Origin: Eutreptiella sp. 'Long Island Sound 2002'
Lineage: Eukaryota; Euglenozoa; Euglenophyceae; Eutreptiales; Eutreptiaceae
Assembly (NCBI GenBank): GCA_964036045.1
Contig: OZ038384.1
Location: 38,666,844-38,730,843 of the forward strand
Length of the DNA stretch: 64,000 nt
Direction: 5' to 3'
Made by a program: the position numbers and the translations under genes. Below are positions 22,635-33,000 of this stretch, piece after piece. The notes beneath the pieces were generated by a model, which saw only the letters and a program-made list of their open reading frames with translations, did no database searches and was not told where the DNA came from. Every line of letters begins with the position of its first letter. Position 1 is the first letter of the stretch.

Positions 22635-23599
22635 GTCATTGGTACTTCCCACTCATTCGGGTCCCAGTGCGTTTTGTGGCGTTTCGGTAGCGGTTGCAAC
22701 GGGACTTCCCACAAGGTGGGGTCCCAGTGCTCCCGCAGCCGCTTCCGTATCAGGTATATTGTCTGTCGGGCTGGTCGGGCTGTTTGCCAGTATTGTGTTG
22801 TCTTGTGTTTGCACGCGTCTTGGTAGTACTGTGCCATGGCAGTCAGGTGTGTCTGCTGCTGCCACATGTAGGTCGCTTGTTGATGGTGCAGGTCAAGTAG
22901 CTTGTCAGTGCCTGCGCTCAGCCTCCAGTATCGGTCGTTGACCATCAGTAGCAGTTTTGCGTCAGCGTACCACATCCTTGTGTCGTCCTTCGCTTGTTCG
23001 TACCATTGCCTACGTATTTGGTATAGGTGTGCATGTGTGTCGTGCAGTCGTTGTGTTTGTCTCTGTTGGTCGACTAGTTTTGTGACAAGCCTGTGGTAGT
23101 CTGTTTTAGCCGTCAGTGCGTTGGTGTAGCCCATGTGTAGGGTGTGCAGGTGTTGTCTCGCCATCGCCTCCATGTGTGCTTTGTGGTATATGTCCCGTGC
23201 TTGCTGAGCGTGTTCATTTGCCAGCCTGTCTGTGGTCGTCTTGTACTGTTCCCACCGCTGTGTGTCAACGTTGAGGCGCTGACGTTTCTTTATGTGGTCG
23301 TCTGCCCCTGTGGTAGTTGCTCGTGCGACGAACCATGCCACTGCCTCACTATCGCCCGCGTTGCGTGCATCTTGTAACCATTGGCCGGGATCGATCGGGT
23401 CAGCCGTTGCGACCTCGGCCTTACGTTTGCGTTTCGCGCCGCACCACGTGGGCGCCCCGACGTGGTTCCGTAGGTTTCGGGGCGTTTCTCGCGGTGGAAG
23501 TGCCTGTGCCATGTATTTGGTGAGCCACAGGGGCGACGGTGGTTGTTGTGGTGTTGGGTCGGCGTACTTCCGTCTTAGTGTTTGGACGGACTGTATCAT
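22631..23599 (-). CDS. LINE Gln/His/Trp-rich coiled ORF, 322 aa
   Basis: I chose the ATG at 23599-23597 because it overlaps the TGA of the 604-aa ORF. The N terminus is Pro-rich (QQPPSPLWLTKYMAQ) with a basic patch (GAKRKRKAEV). A long helical, Gln/His/Tyr/Trp-rich region follows (about 110-290, e.g. HQQATYMWQQQTHLTAMAQY). The C terminus carries two copies of a WDP-x3-WEVP motif (HWDPTLWEVPLQ and HWDPNEWEVPMT). It may be a coiled-coil RNA-binding or assembly protein like other LINE ORF1 products, which is an inference from composition and position only. A related, broken copy ending in ADWDPDAGEPWEV lies at 26831-27538. Confidence 0.65.
   Translation of the reverse strand: MIQSVQTLRRKYADPTPQQPPSPLWLTKYMAQALPPRETPRNLRNHVGAPTWCGAKRKRKAEVATADPIDPGQWLQDARNAGDSEAVAWFVARATTTGADDHIKKRQRLNVDTQRWEQYKTTTDRLANEHAQQARDIYHKAHMEAMARQHLHTLHMGYTNALTAKTDYHRLVTKLVDQQRQTQRLHDTHAHLYQIRRQWYEQAKDDTRMWYADAKLLLMVNDRYWRLSAGTDKLLDLHHQQATYMWQQQTHLTAMAQYYQDACKHKTTQYWQTARPARQTIYLIRKRLREHWDPTLWEVPLQPLPKRHKTHWDPNEWEVPMT
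23596..23599 (-). other. ATGA stop/start overlap after the 604-aa ORF
   Basis: TGA of the 604-aa ORF and ATG of the 322-aa ORF share bases, the first of three such junctions. Confidence 0.8.
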
Positions 23600-25410
23600 G
23601 CGAAACTGGAACAGGCCCACCTCCGTTCACAGCTGTGTCGTTCCGCAGTGGGTATGGCGTCGACGAGGGATAGTGGTATGAGCAGCCTGACACAGAGCCA
23701 TAGTTCTTGGTTGTCGGCCGCTTGCAGCCATTGGTGCGTGTATGGGGCCCAATCAGTCCAGCTCTTGCGCCACAGGTCCCAGAAGTCGCTCCAGGCAGGA
23801 CAGTAAGCCAATTTTGACTGCACCGATGCTCCGTGTTGGTGGCCACACTGGGAGCAGAGGCGGGGTGTCCGTTCCCAGGGGGCGCCCATTCCCCACCAAC
23901 GCACTTGCCCCCACAACCAGGGTGTCCACGCGTTCCGTCTGTAGTGCTTCATGGGGAGCCAGCTCACCCAGTGTTCTCCAGTCAGTTCTTCCTTCAGAGT
24001 GATACCCGCCTTCTCAAATGATTTGAGTTGCGCACACACTTTTTTCTTCATGTCGGTGGTAACACCCATGCGCAACTTTGAGGCATTGAGGTACTGCAGC
24101 ATGATACCGGAGTCTGGTTTGAGGCAGGAACCATCTTCCCAGAAGGGAGCAATTATAGTGGCAAACAGATGTGGACCCAGTTGTTTACGTTTGTCCTTGG
24201 TGGTAAAGATTTCCAATACGTGGTGCATTTTCCCCAAATCATCAGCCTCCAGCCATGGAATGGACATTATTGCAAAGTGTGGCTGCGATCCGACCTTGTC
24301 CACTACCTCATTCAGTATCATAGAGTCCACGTTGGCGAAGAAGAGGCGTGTGTCTTTTCCATCTTTCCCAGAACTTTCACAAGCGGTGTGCTTGTTGAGT
24401 TTGAGCAGATCATACGCCGACTCGATCCACGACTTATGTGCGTGAATTGCATAGAGATCTTCCGGCATTTCTGGTTCGTGGAAAAGCTGATCGTTTGGGC
24501 TTCTGCCTGGCGTTTGTAGTCCCAGTGACTTGAAGCGGGGTTGTCGGTTACAGTGCCTGCTGATGTGTGTGGAGAATAGGATCCATGCAAACCATTGCTT
24601 GTTTAATCCCGTGGCGACGGAGCTGATTTTTCTGTCGGTGAGAAGTATCCTGTCCAGATTCCAGGGCAGCTTCTCTGCTAGCTTCAAACCGTCATATACT
24701 AGTTGCTTTGGTTCGAGATCAAACACCACGTACGCTAGCGTTCCAAGGGTGGGCAGCATGCGAATCACGTGCTCACCTGGTGCGATGGCGTCGTCCAAGT
24801 TGATGAGCTCTGTTGCAATGACAATGTACGGCTTTTCTCCTTTGAATACCCCTGTAGCGTTTTCCACTGAGTCCAGTTTTTGGGCGGAATTCAGCAGCAT
24901 GGAGGGCGTGCTCGGGTCCAAACCACTGTGGATGTATCTTTTAGACTTTAGAATGAAATCTGCATTTTCCAAGTCGGCGTAGGCGCAAATTTGCTTTGAT
25001 TCGTATGTCATGAGCGCTTCGTCATTGGGTGTGGCATTAGCGCGGATGAAGTCCCGTGCACTCATTCGGTTGTGGGACATCGATTGGCAATAGAAAGCAA
25101 ATAGCTGATGCAGCGAAGTGAAAGAAAGCGGTGCCAATGTCTCCGTGCCGCAGAGCAACCACTGGCACGGGAGCCGAATTGGACTTCGCGTTTTCGGGAG
25201 GGCCGCTGCATTCGGTTCTCCCGTCTGGGGTGGGCAGAAGCGTGTCGCGAGGGGCGGTGGTGTCGATACTGACCGTCCCTTGCTGTTGCTTGGTGGCTGC
25301 TGAGGCAGCTCTATCGAGGGGTGTGAGGAAGAAGGAGGGAGGTGTCTGGGCTTCCTGAGGTGGGCCCTTTGAGGAGTTGATGTATTCGACCTGCCATCAG
25401 TACCAGACAT
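23596..25410 (-). CDS. LINE-associated 604-aa ORF of unknown function
   Basis: ATG at 25410 lies 7 nt after the TAA of the preceding ORF, and the frame is uninterrupted to TGA. The N-terminal 85 residues are Pro/Ser-rich and low complexity. Residues about 75-95 are encoded by the 55-bp segment also found downstream of the RT ORF (PCQWLLCGTETLAP). The middle (about 110-470) is well folded in composition, with KPYIVIATELINLDDAI, VYDGLKLAEKLPWNLDRIL, MSIPWLEADDLG and KLRMGVTTDMKKKVCAQL. The C-terminal 130 residues are Trp-rich with a possible zinc-binding CSQCGHQH followed by AYC. It could be a Gag-like or nucleic-acid-handling protein. I do not recognise the family. Confidence 0.6.
   Translation of the reverse strand: MSGTDGRSNTSTPQRAHLRKPRHLPPSSSHPSIELPQQPPSNSKGRSVSTPPPLATRFCPPQTGEPNAAALPKTRSPIRLPCQWLLCGTETLAPLSFTSLHQLFAFYCQSMSHNRMSARDFIRANATPNDEALMTYESKQICAYADLENADFILKSKRYIHSGLDPSTPSMLLNSAQKLDSVENATGVFKGEKPYIVIATELINLDDAIAPGEHVIRMLPTLGTLAYVVFDLEPKQLVYDGLKLAEKLPWNLDRILLTDRKISSVATGLNKQWFAWILFSTHISRHCNRQPRFKSLGLQTPGRSPNDQLFHEPEMPEDLYAIHAHKSWIESAYDLLKLNKHTACESSGKDGKDTRLFFANVDSMILNEVVDKVGSQPHFAIMSIPWLEADDLGKMHHVLEIFTTKDKRKQLGPHLFATIIAPFWEDGSCLKPDSGIMLQYLNASKLRMGVTTDMKKKVCAQLKSFEKAGITLKEELTGEHWVSWLPMKHYRRNAWTPWLWGQVRWWGMGAPWERTPRLCSQCGHQHGASVQSKLAYCPAWSDFWDLWRKSWTDWAPYTHQWLQAADNQELWLCVRLLIPLSLVDAIPTAERHSCERRWACSSFA
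25133..25187. repeat. 55-bp hairpin-bearing segment, copy 2
   Basis: About 91% identical to 16333-16387. Here it lies inside the 5' coding part of the 604-aa ORF, 8.8 kb from the other copy and in the same orientation. Confidence 0.75.
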
Positions 25411-25417
25411 GAGCCTT

Positions 25418-26119
25418 TTAGTATTCGAAATCCATTTCCTCTGTGTCTTCCAGTGGGGGCAGTGACTCGTCGTTGCGAAAGGAATGGTTTTGTGCCTCCA
25501 GGATTGGGTGGAAGTGTCGAAAGGCGCACTGTGCTAGGGCTTCTTGGAACATGTGGCCTTTGTACTCTTTCGGGAGCAGCACTATACCCATGTGGTAGTG
25601 GTGGAAACCGATTTTCTGTACCCCGGCGAATGCCATAACGATCCATATGGGTTGGAAGTCTCTTTTCATTTCTTCGTGCTTTCCCATGCAGAAATCAATA
25701 GATCTATTCTCACGATTCCGTTGGAACATGAGTAGGCTTTCGCTGCAGGCGCTGTCCGTGGACATTTCCAAGTGGTTTGCTTGTTCGTCCTCAGGTGGGC
25801 GTTCATGTTGGACGTCGCTTGCATCTGCCATCATGTCGTACAGTTCGTCTGGGGAGGCCGTAACAGCCAGTCTCCAGAAAATGTAATGATCCAGGGGCAA
25901 GAAAAGTTGGTACAGGGAGTGTTTGAGTTGAAATTTGATCGCAGTTGATGATGGCAGTAGGAAATCCGTTATTGTGAACACGGGGCGGAAGGCAACGAGT
26001 AGGCTGTTGTCGAAGAAGAGTCGATTGCCGTGACCTCTGGGGGGGTAACCCTCGTGTGGTGTTTGCGACATCAACAATGCAAGGCCATTAGGCCGGGCAG
26101 GCATGGCAAAGAAAGGCAT
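25418..26119 (-). CDS. LINE-associated 234-aa ORF of unknown function
   Basis: The open frame begins at 26152, but the first ATG is at 26119-26117 (MPFFAMPARPNGLALLM), so I start there. It stops at TAA 25418. The sequence looks globular: FDNSLLVAFRPVFTITDFLL, YQLFLPLDHYIFWRLAV, IDFCMGKHEEMKRDFQPIW and HYHMGIVLLPKEYKGHMFQE. The C terminus is acidic (PPLEDTEEMDFEY). It lies between the RanBP2 ORF and the 604-aa ORF and is 7 nt from the latter. Upstream, a 17-nt sequence with an A8 run is tandemly duplicated (about 26120-26153). I do not recognise the family. Confidence 0.55.
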   Translation of the reverse strand: MPFFAMPARPNGLALLMSQTPHEGYPPRGHGNRLFFDNSLLVAFRPVFTITDFLLPSSTAIKFQLKHSLYQLFLPLDHYIFWRLAVTASPDELYDMMADASDVQHERPPEDEQANHLEMSTDSACSESLLMFQRNRENRSIDFCMGKHEEMKRDFQPIWIVMAFAGVQKIGFHHYHMGIVLLPKEYKGHMFQEALAQCAFRHFHPILEAQNHSFRNDESLPPLEDTEEMDFEY

Positions 26120-26152
26120 CGAAAAAAAATAGACACGAAAAAAAATAGACAC

Positions 26153-26635
26153 TCAGAAAGTGCCCTTGGTAGGTGCCCACCTTCGCGGGTAGGACTTGGC
26201 ATGCATCATTCTCTTTGCATTGGTGCCTCGTGCGCCCTGGTCGTCATCTTGCTTCACGGCCATTGCTTGATGCGGTTGCCAGTGCTCCACTTTGCCCGTC
26301 TCCGACTGGGGATAGGGAATGATCTTGTCTTTTGTGAGTGGGTGGTGGGTCATCTTTTGGCGCTTTTGGGGCCTCTCGGGTCCCTCACAGTACGTTGAGT
26401 GTCTCGTTGCTGAGCTTTTTGGTGCGGGCACGTACTGCACGGTTGGCACAATCTGCTCAGTCTGCATCGCCACCCTCGTGTCGCCTGTCACCGGTTCCAC
26501 GGCTGCCAACCGCCGCGGATGCCCATACTCTTAGCACGTTGCTGTTGGGCGTGGAAGCTAACATCGGTTGCAGCGTGTTCGCCGTGCCCAGTTGGAATTG
26601 TCGCAGCGTGGGCACAGCCAATCCCTAGGGGCCAT
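26153..26635 (-). pseudogene. RanBP2-type zinc-finger ORF with two in-frame stops
   Basis: From the Met at 26635 the frame encodes MAPRDWLCPRCDNSNWARRT and then RCNRC, matching the RanBP2 zinc finger (W-x-C-x2-C-x3-N-x6-C-x2-C), at 26561-26623. This is followed by TAG (26558-26560), nine codons, TAA (26531-26533), and then the same frame stays open to TGA at 26153. The second half is basic and Pro/Gln-rich with PERPQKRQKM, which resembles a nuclear localisation signal. RanBP2 fingers bind single-stranded RNA or ubiquitin in known proteins, so RNA binding by a LINE ORF1-like product is a fair inference. The two stops may be decay, or an intron may remove them. Confidence 0.6.
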
Positions 26636-26830
26636 GGTCGTTGTGTTGGCCGCCCCGACACGCCGAGCATCTGGTCTGGTGGGCATAGTTGTAGTAGTTG
26701 CACACCCAGTCTCCAGGGTGGGGTCGGCTATGCTATCGCGTTTTTGCCATGTCACGTGTATCAAAGACTGTCTAAGTGGAGGACAGTGAGTGCTGGGCAC
26801 CATGGGATAACATGCACGCAAAACACACTC

Positions 26831-27538
26831 TCACAACGAGTGCCTAGGGGATCCAGTTAGCTGAACTTCCCAAGGTTCCCCAGCGTCTGGGTCCCAGTCG
26901 GCACTAGCACACATGGCCCCCATCATGTGTCGTGCGGCGACGTTTTTGGCGTGTCGCCGGAGAGAGGTTGTCATACTGTGTCGCCCACGTTTCCTACTGG
27001 ATAGCAGTGCTCTCCATTCTTGCTGCATGGCCTCCAGCCACTCTGCATGTGAGTGAGACCATTCATCCGCCCGGAGTACCGTCCCCGTTTGCCATTTACA
27101 CGATACCCTGTGGCAGTTCACTCAGTTGAGTTGAAGCATGTCACACATGGTCGCCGTGAACCATCGCTCCTTGTCTCGCAGGCGGTACACAACCATCGCC
27201 GCCCGCGTGCAGTATCTTTGGTGCACCAATTGGAGATGACTGAGGTGCGCACCCGCGATGGTCGCCGTTAGTGCCGCAAAGCTCCTGTAAATGGACTCTA
27301 GGGCCCCGATGTTGGCCAATACCGTGTGGCACAACCGGCGCATGACGGACATCCTGACCGTTCGCGACCTTTGCTGCACACGGTGCGCAGCATACAATCT
27401 TAGGCGGATGGTATTGAAGAACCACAATTGCACACTGGTCTGGGCGAGCGTTCTATCACACCAACTCAAAAACGGGTCCCATGAGCAGCCTACGGCTATA
27501 GTGTGTCCTCTCATGGTCCGTACTTCTAAGAGCGCCAA
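26831..27538 (-). pseudogene. Broken relative of the Gln/His/Trp-rich LINE ORF
   Basis: A frame from 27538 runs to an in-frame TGA at 27122 and continues open to about 26831. The end, SADWDPDAGEPWEVQLT, resembles the duplicated WDP/WEVP C-terminal motif of the 322-aa ORF at 22631-23599. The rest is similarly rich in His, Arg, Trp and Gln (RADEWSHSHAEWLEAMQQEW). It lies directly 3' of the decayed LINE RT/RNase H region and directly 5' of the RanBP2 ORF, so which element it belongs to is unclear. Confidence 0.45.
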
Positions 27539-27860
27539 GGATCATGATCTTTGCTGTCCGCAAGAGACAACTTGGTGTCACGTACAGATCCCCCGTCACC
27601 GGAAGCCACACCTTTTCCATTGCCTAGGACGACGTGAACAGCATCCCTCCATCCAAAAACTTCTCTGCCAAGGTCATTTGTGTCGGGGGCAAATCCGTTG
27701 GCACCTTGATGATGGACAGGCCCGCTGCTTCGTGTACGGTTGTAGCAGCACCCGGTCACCCGTCGTTGTTCCTCTAGCCGTGTGTCGCGTTTTGGCTTCG
27801 ACTTGTTCCTAGGGGTTGGTCCGTGGCTGCGTTTTTCGGGGTTGTAGTGGCATTGCTGGA

Positions 27861-30800
27861 CTAGGTGTTATTCCGTGGGAGCCAGCTTCTGCACTCGCCG
27901 ATGAAAGGCCGTGCACCATACAACCGTAGCACCAGCCGGATTCTGCGGTGTCGTGGACAGCTCGTGCGGCATAGGGAGGTTGTGACGCAAGTCCGCCGCC
28001 CAGTGAATGCAGTGATAATGATGCCATGCCACTGTATATCGGAAGTCGGGCTTCGCATCCTTGGGGGTGTCTCTACCAAAGATTCCGGGCCACGCGGTAC
28101 AATTCTTGGGCCGTTGCTGTGGCCAGCCACATTTTTGCCATCCCCTCCCATAGCCGCCACGTCTTTGCCCACTCCACCAAAAAGGTGGGGGTCCACATTG
28201 GGCATTGGACCATATGTGCGCGTTGCCTGTGCGGCTCCCGTCCGTGTACAAGGTTTTACCCGTGGGCCGTTTTTGGTTCGTGTATACTTGGTACCACGTA
28301 CCCGCGTTTTGTGATACCCTTCGGAGACCGCGCCCCCTTCCAGGGCATGCCACCGTGGCTTGGTGACACCATACCTCCTGGAGACTTCTTCTTGTCGCAC
28401 CGGGGCCATTTGTTGTTGTATCAGCCTCCAATCGTCAGTGTCCTCACCGCCAATCACGTTGGGGCCGGTAGGGCGCCGCGAGTGGTGGAGGAAAATCCCA
28501 GCAAGGGCCCTCATGGTGGACACCACCGTCCTGCAGGCGAGGAACGGGTTTGCCTTCTATCTATTGGTTGATCCGAAGTGGAAGGATGTCGCCTGGTGTC
28601 GCAGGGTGTGCTGCATGATGGTCACACACCTGCGTTGGTATGCCCAATAGAGTTGGTGCATCCCCATCCCTCCCTCTGCGATGGGTGTATTAAGTAGGGT
28701 CCCACTCCGACCGGGAACCATCCCTTTGGGTTGTTGGACGAAGGTCGCGCAAAGCTTATGCACCTCTCGATACCACCTATCAGGCGCCATGAGCACCGCC
28801 CTGTGCAACCATCTCGGCAAGAGGACGGAGTTCACCACTTGCTTGTGTTCCCACCTGTCAATGGGAGTGTGCGCATATTGTGCAAAGTCCGAGCTGATGA
28901 GGTCGAGGTAGTCAGCCTGCGCCTTGTGCGCCCATTGTGGGGGGGCCATGGTATCTCCCACGTAGTTGAGGATCGGCGGCTTCACTGTAGTCACTTGCCT
29001 TGCCCAAAGAATGTTCTCTTGGCAAAGGAGATATTGGGCACCCCTCCTCTGCGCTGTCGATACGTGTGTGGTTCCCCGTCTACGCGGTAGTAGCATTTTG
29101 CGGCTTGACACACTTGTTGCATAATGGATATGAACCTGTCCGGCACCCCTACTGGCTGCATGACCGCCCACATAAGAGGATGCGGGGTGTTGGGGTAGGC
29201 CTTGGCAATGTCCAACAGGACTATGTATGGTGCCACCATGTTCAACGCCGAGGACAACAATTTCACCCCCTGCAACTAAATAGTGTGGCCCTTTCGTCCA
29301 CCGGCTTGGTGCGCCGACAACGTCTCCGTCAACGGTGCTTTGAGGTGGCGGAGGATGCGTCTTGTCGTGATCCGATACATGCATGTGGATCAAGCGGCCG
29401 GTAATTGGCCGCGACCTGCGGATCTCCCTTCTTATACAAGAGGGATATGCACGTTTGTGTCCACTCATCCGGCATACAGCCATGATCCCATGCCTCTCAT
29501 ACTTGCCGGTATAATACCCACTTGACATTTTCCAGCATTCACTATATCATGTGGGGCACGACGCCATCCAGCCCCATCGCCTTCTTCCGGGGTTAGCGTG
29601 CAGCCCCCTTTGAATTCTTGCCACTTTGGGGTGCACTAAGGTATCGGAGTTTCAGGCGTCTTGAGTAGTGTTGGCATACTAAAAGCGTGTTCCGGATCCC
29701 ACGGAGGGCTCCCTGCGAAGTTTCCGGCTTGCCAATTGCAAGGTGAGAGCCACGGATGACACATGGGAAGGTTTTACCAACCACAATGCCCAATCCGCAA
29801 AGAAAGTAGCCGTCTTTCCCACCGTTGATATCCGGAAGCGACATAGCTTCTTCATGACTTCAATGTGGCACTTCCGCGGCATGCACTCTCCCCATTGTTT
29901 CAATGCTACTTGGTCGTTGGGGTTCTTTGCGACGGCGCTGCCAACTCAACTTGGGCTTTGTCCGGACGCAAGGCCGGCTTTTTGTGTGTCCTCACGCACC
30001 AAGGCACGTCCTCTAGGATGGTGCACTCGCGAATGCAACATCCGCATCTCTCTTGGTAGACATCTTTACCACCGTGCCATATGCGCTCTGAAGCGCTTCA
30101 GGTCCCTCTCAAACAAATCACGGATGCTTATGACATCGGGGTCGAGGCCTGAAGCTGTAGCAGGTTGATCGTGGTATGCCTTTCCCCAGCCGCATGGTCG
30201 CCGGCAGAGGGAAACATCCTTGTGCGGTAGGCCACAAGGGTCAAAGAGTTCCACATTGCCTTGGTCAGTAGCATCTGAGGAGCATGTGACCTGAGCATGG
30301 CGTAGAGGCGCTTGCCTCCCCGCATGTGGCTGGGGCCTACGGGTTGTGGGTTATTTTGGTATAGTGGGTCGAATAAGTGACCCCGGTCCAGCCAATCATG
30401 CCATACCCGGCACTTTTGTGGGCTGGCAATCCAAATACCGTCATCGAAGTCGCCCCCGATGCCAACGTTGGGCACGGCTTGCATTCAGGCATCTAGGGCT
30501 TCCCTCTCCTTGGCTGTGAACGGGCCATGCTGGTTGATGAACGTAAACTTAGGGATGCCCGGCATTCTAATGCGTAGGGCAATGGCATGTGGTGATGCCA
30601 CATGCCATCGCCATAGTGGTGTGCTAGGGGCGTGCAGTACTTATAGACACGCTCATGTACCGGGAAGTACAAGGCACGTTGTTTGTCGTTGTGAGCTAGA
30701 GGTAGGTAGTTAGGGCGGGCTTTCGCGGTGTAAGCTAGATGTGGCTCCCCGGTCTTGAACGGCACTTCTTGCATCGCAACAATGTGTGGAGAGGACGATG

Positions 30801-31044
30801 CAGAAGCCATCCCCACCACCGGCGGCTGAGGCGCCCCCCCCCTACATTCAAGGTCGGCATGTGTAGTGCTTGTGGCGGCGGTGGCCCCGGATGTGGGTGA
30901 ACATTTTGGGATAGGGTGACAATCTCTTTCCTCCACCGGGACCAAGTAAGCACTACTGGCACGTGCCCTAGGTTCCATAGACCAATGCGGGGGTTTGGTG
31001 GGACATCCAAGGACAAAGCAATCAGGGGGCCCGCCCTCTCCCAC
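27861..31044 (-). pseudogene. Decayed LINE: endonuclease, RT and RNase H relics
   Basis: Fragments in several minus-strand frames follow normal LINE order. The endonuclease N-terminal part is at 31044-30493 (HIVAMQEVPFKTGEP), and its C-terminal part at 30484-30128 (GIGGDFDDG, then WHDWLDRGHLFDPLYQ). The RT palm is at 29275-28991 (YIVLLDIAKAYPNTPHPLMW and VGVPDRFISIMQQV). The RT thumb/connection is at about 29000-28557 (SVLLPRWLHRAVLMAPDRWY, then TPIAEGGMGMHQL). RNase H is near 28243-28260 (TLYTDGSRTG). Frameshifts and stops throughout show an old copy. Sequence between these islands is probably part of the same element but unreadable. Confidence 0.75.
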
Positions 31045-31049
31045 TGATC

Positions 31050-33000
31050 TCTTCCTTCGGGGGGGCTTCCGCTTTCACCGACTGACTGTGATCACCTCTA
31101 GAGTTTCAGGTTGAGTGCCACTACCCTTTTGGTGGGCCCATGTACCCCCATACTCCCAGGGAGACCCGTCAATACTAGGGCACATTCGTGATGTGCTGCA
31201 CAGTCATCGGCAGTTTGCAGGTCTTTGTGGGGGCGCACCACGCCTTCTTGTTTGCGCGCATCCCCGGGCAGTGGGTGTGAAATGCAATTGTAGTGCCACT
31301 TAGCATCCCCGCAAGGTCACAACCATGTGGAGCCACCATCGTGGCGTTTTGCGCTAATGTGTACTAAGGCGAATGTGACATAAGGCCATCCCATACCATT
31401 CCTCGGCCCCCTGCATCAACGTGGTGTGCGCAGTGGCTGTATTGCGGTTTTGTGTGTCTTTGTCATTGTTTTGTGGCGCGTGTTGTGTGCCCTCCCTCGT
31501 GTCTCCGTTGGGAGCCAATCTTGCATGGTTTCCAGATTGTCCACCGTCAATTGTGTCGCTTTGCTGGCGTTGGGATGTGGGGAGGTCCCATGGAGGAAGG
31601 CACTAAGGGGGTCTCCAAAGGACCCATCCTAGAAGGTCAATCGTTGGTGACAGCTCCCTCAAGACTGTCTGAGGTGAATGGGCGCAATTGCATGGCCCTT
31701 TTTGGCATGATCACATCGGTGGCCCCTCAAGGGGCTGCACCCATACTGGGGCACACTGAGTATGTGGTGACGCACAGCAAAAAGGAGAGTGCCGTAATCA
31801 GCCACGGCACCACACTAGACTCCACTCTCGGGGAAGTGAACATTGAGTGTGAGTGCTCCGAAGATGCCTTGGTAGCTATCAAGAAGGACTTCCCGAACAA
31901 AGCTAGGCACACAAAACAGTGAACGATCGGTGGAAGACGGAAATGGGTAAACTCCTTGGGGCCGAGATTGCCACCACCAACCTTATGCGGCGGTATATGG
32001 TCAGCCATTTTAGCACTAGCCTGCTGTTTGCCACATGTGGTGTGCCACTTCCGATAGGTGGTCCTTGTTGGCAAGGGTGGCAATGCGTTGGTAGCGAAGG
32101 TGCGGCACCCCAGTGGCAAACACATGTGTCAGAAACGGCAGTCGTCGCAACACACACTCACTATCCAGTTTTGTGTCTGAGGCCGCCGCCAATTCCACCG
32201 CTAGATCCTCTGCTGACCGAATGTCTTGCGCTCCTTCTTTCCCGTTGCTTGGCTTTGCCGGCAATACCATGTACCGTCTCTCGTAGTTCGTAAGATCCAG
32301 CCACTGCACACGGGTGTCTGGGTGGTTCAAGAAGGCTTGCATTGTGTCTTGCAACGCTTGCCGAACCTCGTACTCCCACAAGTAGCTCTGCTCATGTGGG
32401 GTAGGAATACGGGACGCTCCTTGCCATTGGCACGTCGGGTTTCGCCACCAACGATGCCTCTTCCGTGGACGCGTGTATGAACCGATAGAGGTAGGTAGGT
32501 AGGTATGCTCGATCGCTGGGGAGGCAACCTTGGTCCCCTAGTGTCGCCCTTGTGACAAACAAGAAGAGGGTCCACTGCGGTAACTAGCTCAAGAGGGGGT
32601 AAGACTTCTCGTGAGGTCGCGCTCCAGCTCCCTTCCCACGGGATCGGAAGACGAGAACCCAAAAAAGCGGCTCCCCAAGCATGGGAAAGGGTGTGACCGC
32701 CGGTGTGGTTCGGAGTCCGACATCCGGGAGGGTGTGCCCCCGGACAAACATGTGGTTCGTGTATCTCGTGCCTTTGGGTGGAGCCTCTAGAGGCTTAGCG
32801 AACACTAGGTGTATCACTTCCCCGGGGGCTTCTGGTACCCCCGGTAATGAAGTTGCAAAGGGGAGTGGTTGTTGCCCCTTCTGCCGTGTGTCCCAAGTAG
32901 CGCACGCTGCATCGGTTTACCCCCAGGCTCCGGGACCCGTTTGCGTGGGTCCCCGCTGACGCCCTAGCTGCCTCGGTTCTCCTATTCCGGGCTTCCTAGT
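31050..33000. other. Mostly unrecognised; one possible coding fragment
   Basis: The only coding-like stretch is minus-strand 32381-32016 (121 aa, e.g. EVRQALQDTMQAFLNHPDTR and DTKLDSECVLRRLPFLTHVF). It sits upstream of and on the same strand as the decayed LINE and could be part of its 5' ORF. Nothing else is recognisable. A C run of 8 lies near 30835. Confidence 0.3.

Larger units (their letters stand above)
16240..26640 (-). mobile_element. Polycistronic LINE (non-LTR retrotransposon)
   Basis: Reading the minus strand from about 26635 down to about 16240, the ORFs follow in series: a RanBP2-zinc-finger ORF, a 234-aa ORF, a 604-aa ORF, a 322-aa Gln/His-rich ORF, an ORF of about 198 aa, and a 1745-aa endonuclease-RT-RNase H ORF. 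Three consecutive junctions are ATGA stop/start overlaps. I cannot define exact element ends. The 5' limit is placed at the first Met of the RanBP2 frame. The 3' limit lies beyond the RT stop at 16552, near a 55-bp segment also found at 25133. Whether all six ORFs belong to one element is an inference from same strand, tight spacing and the overlaps. Confidence 0.7.
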
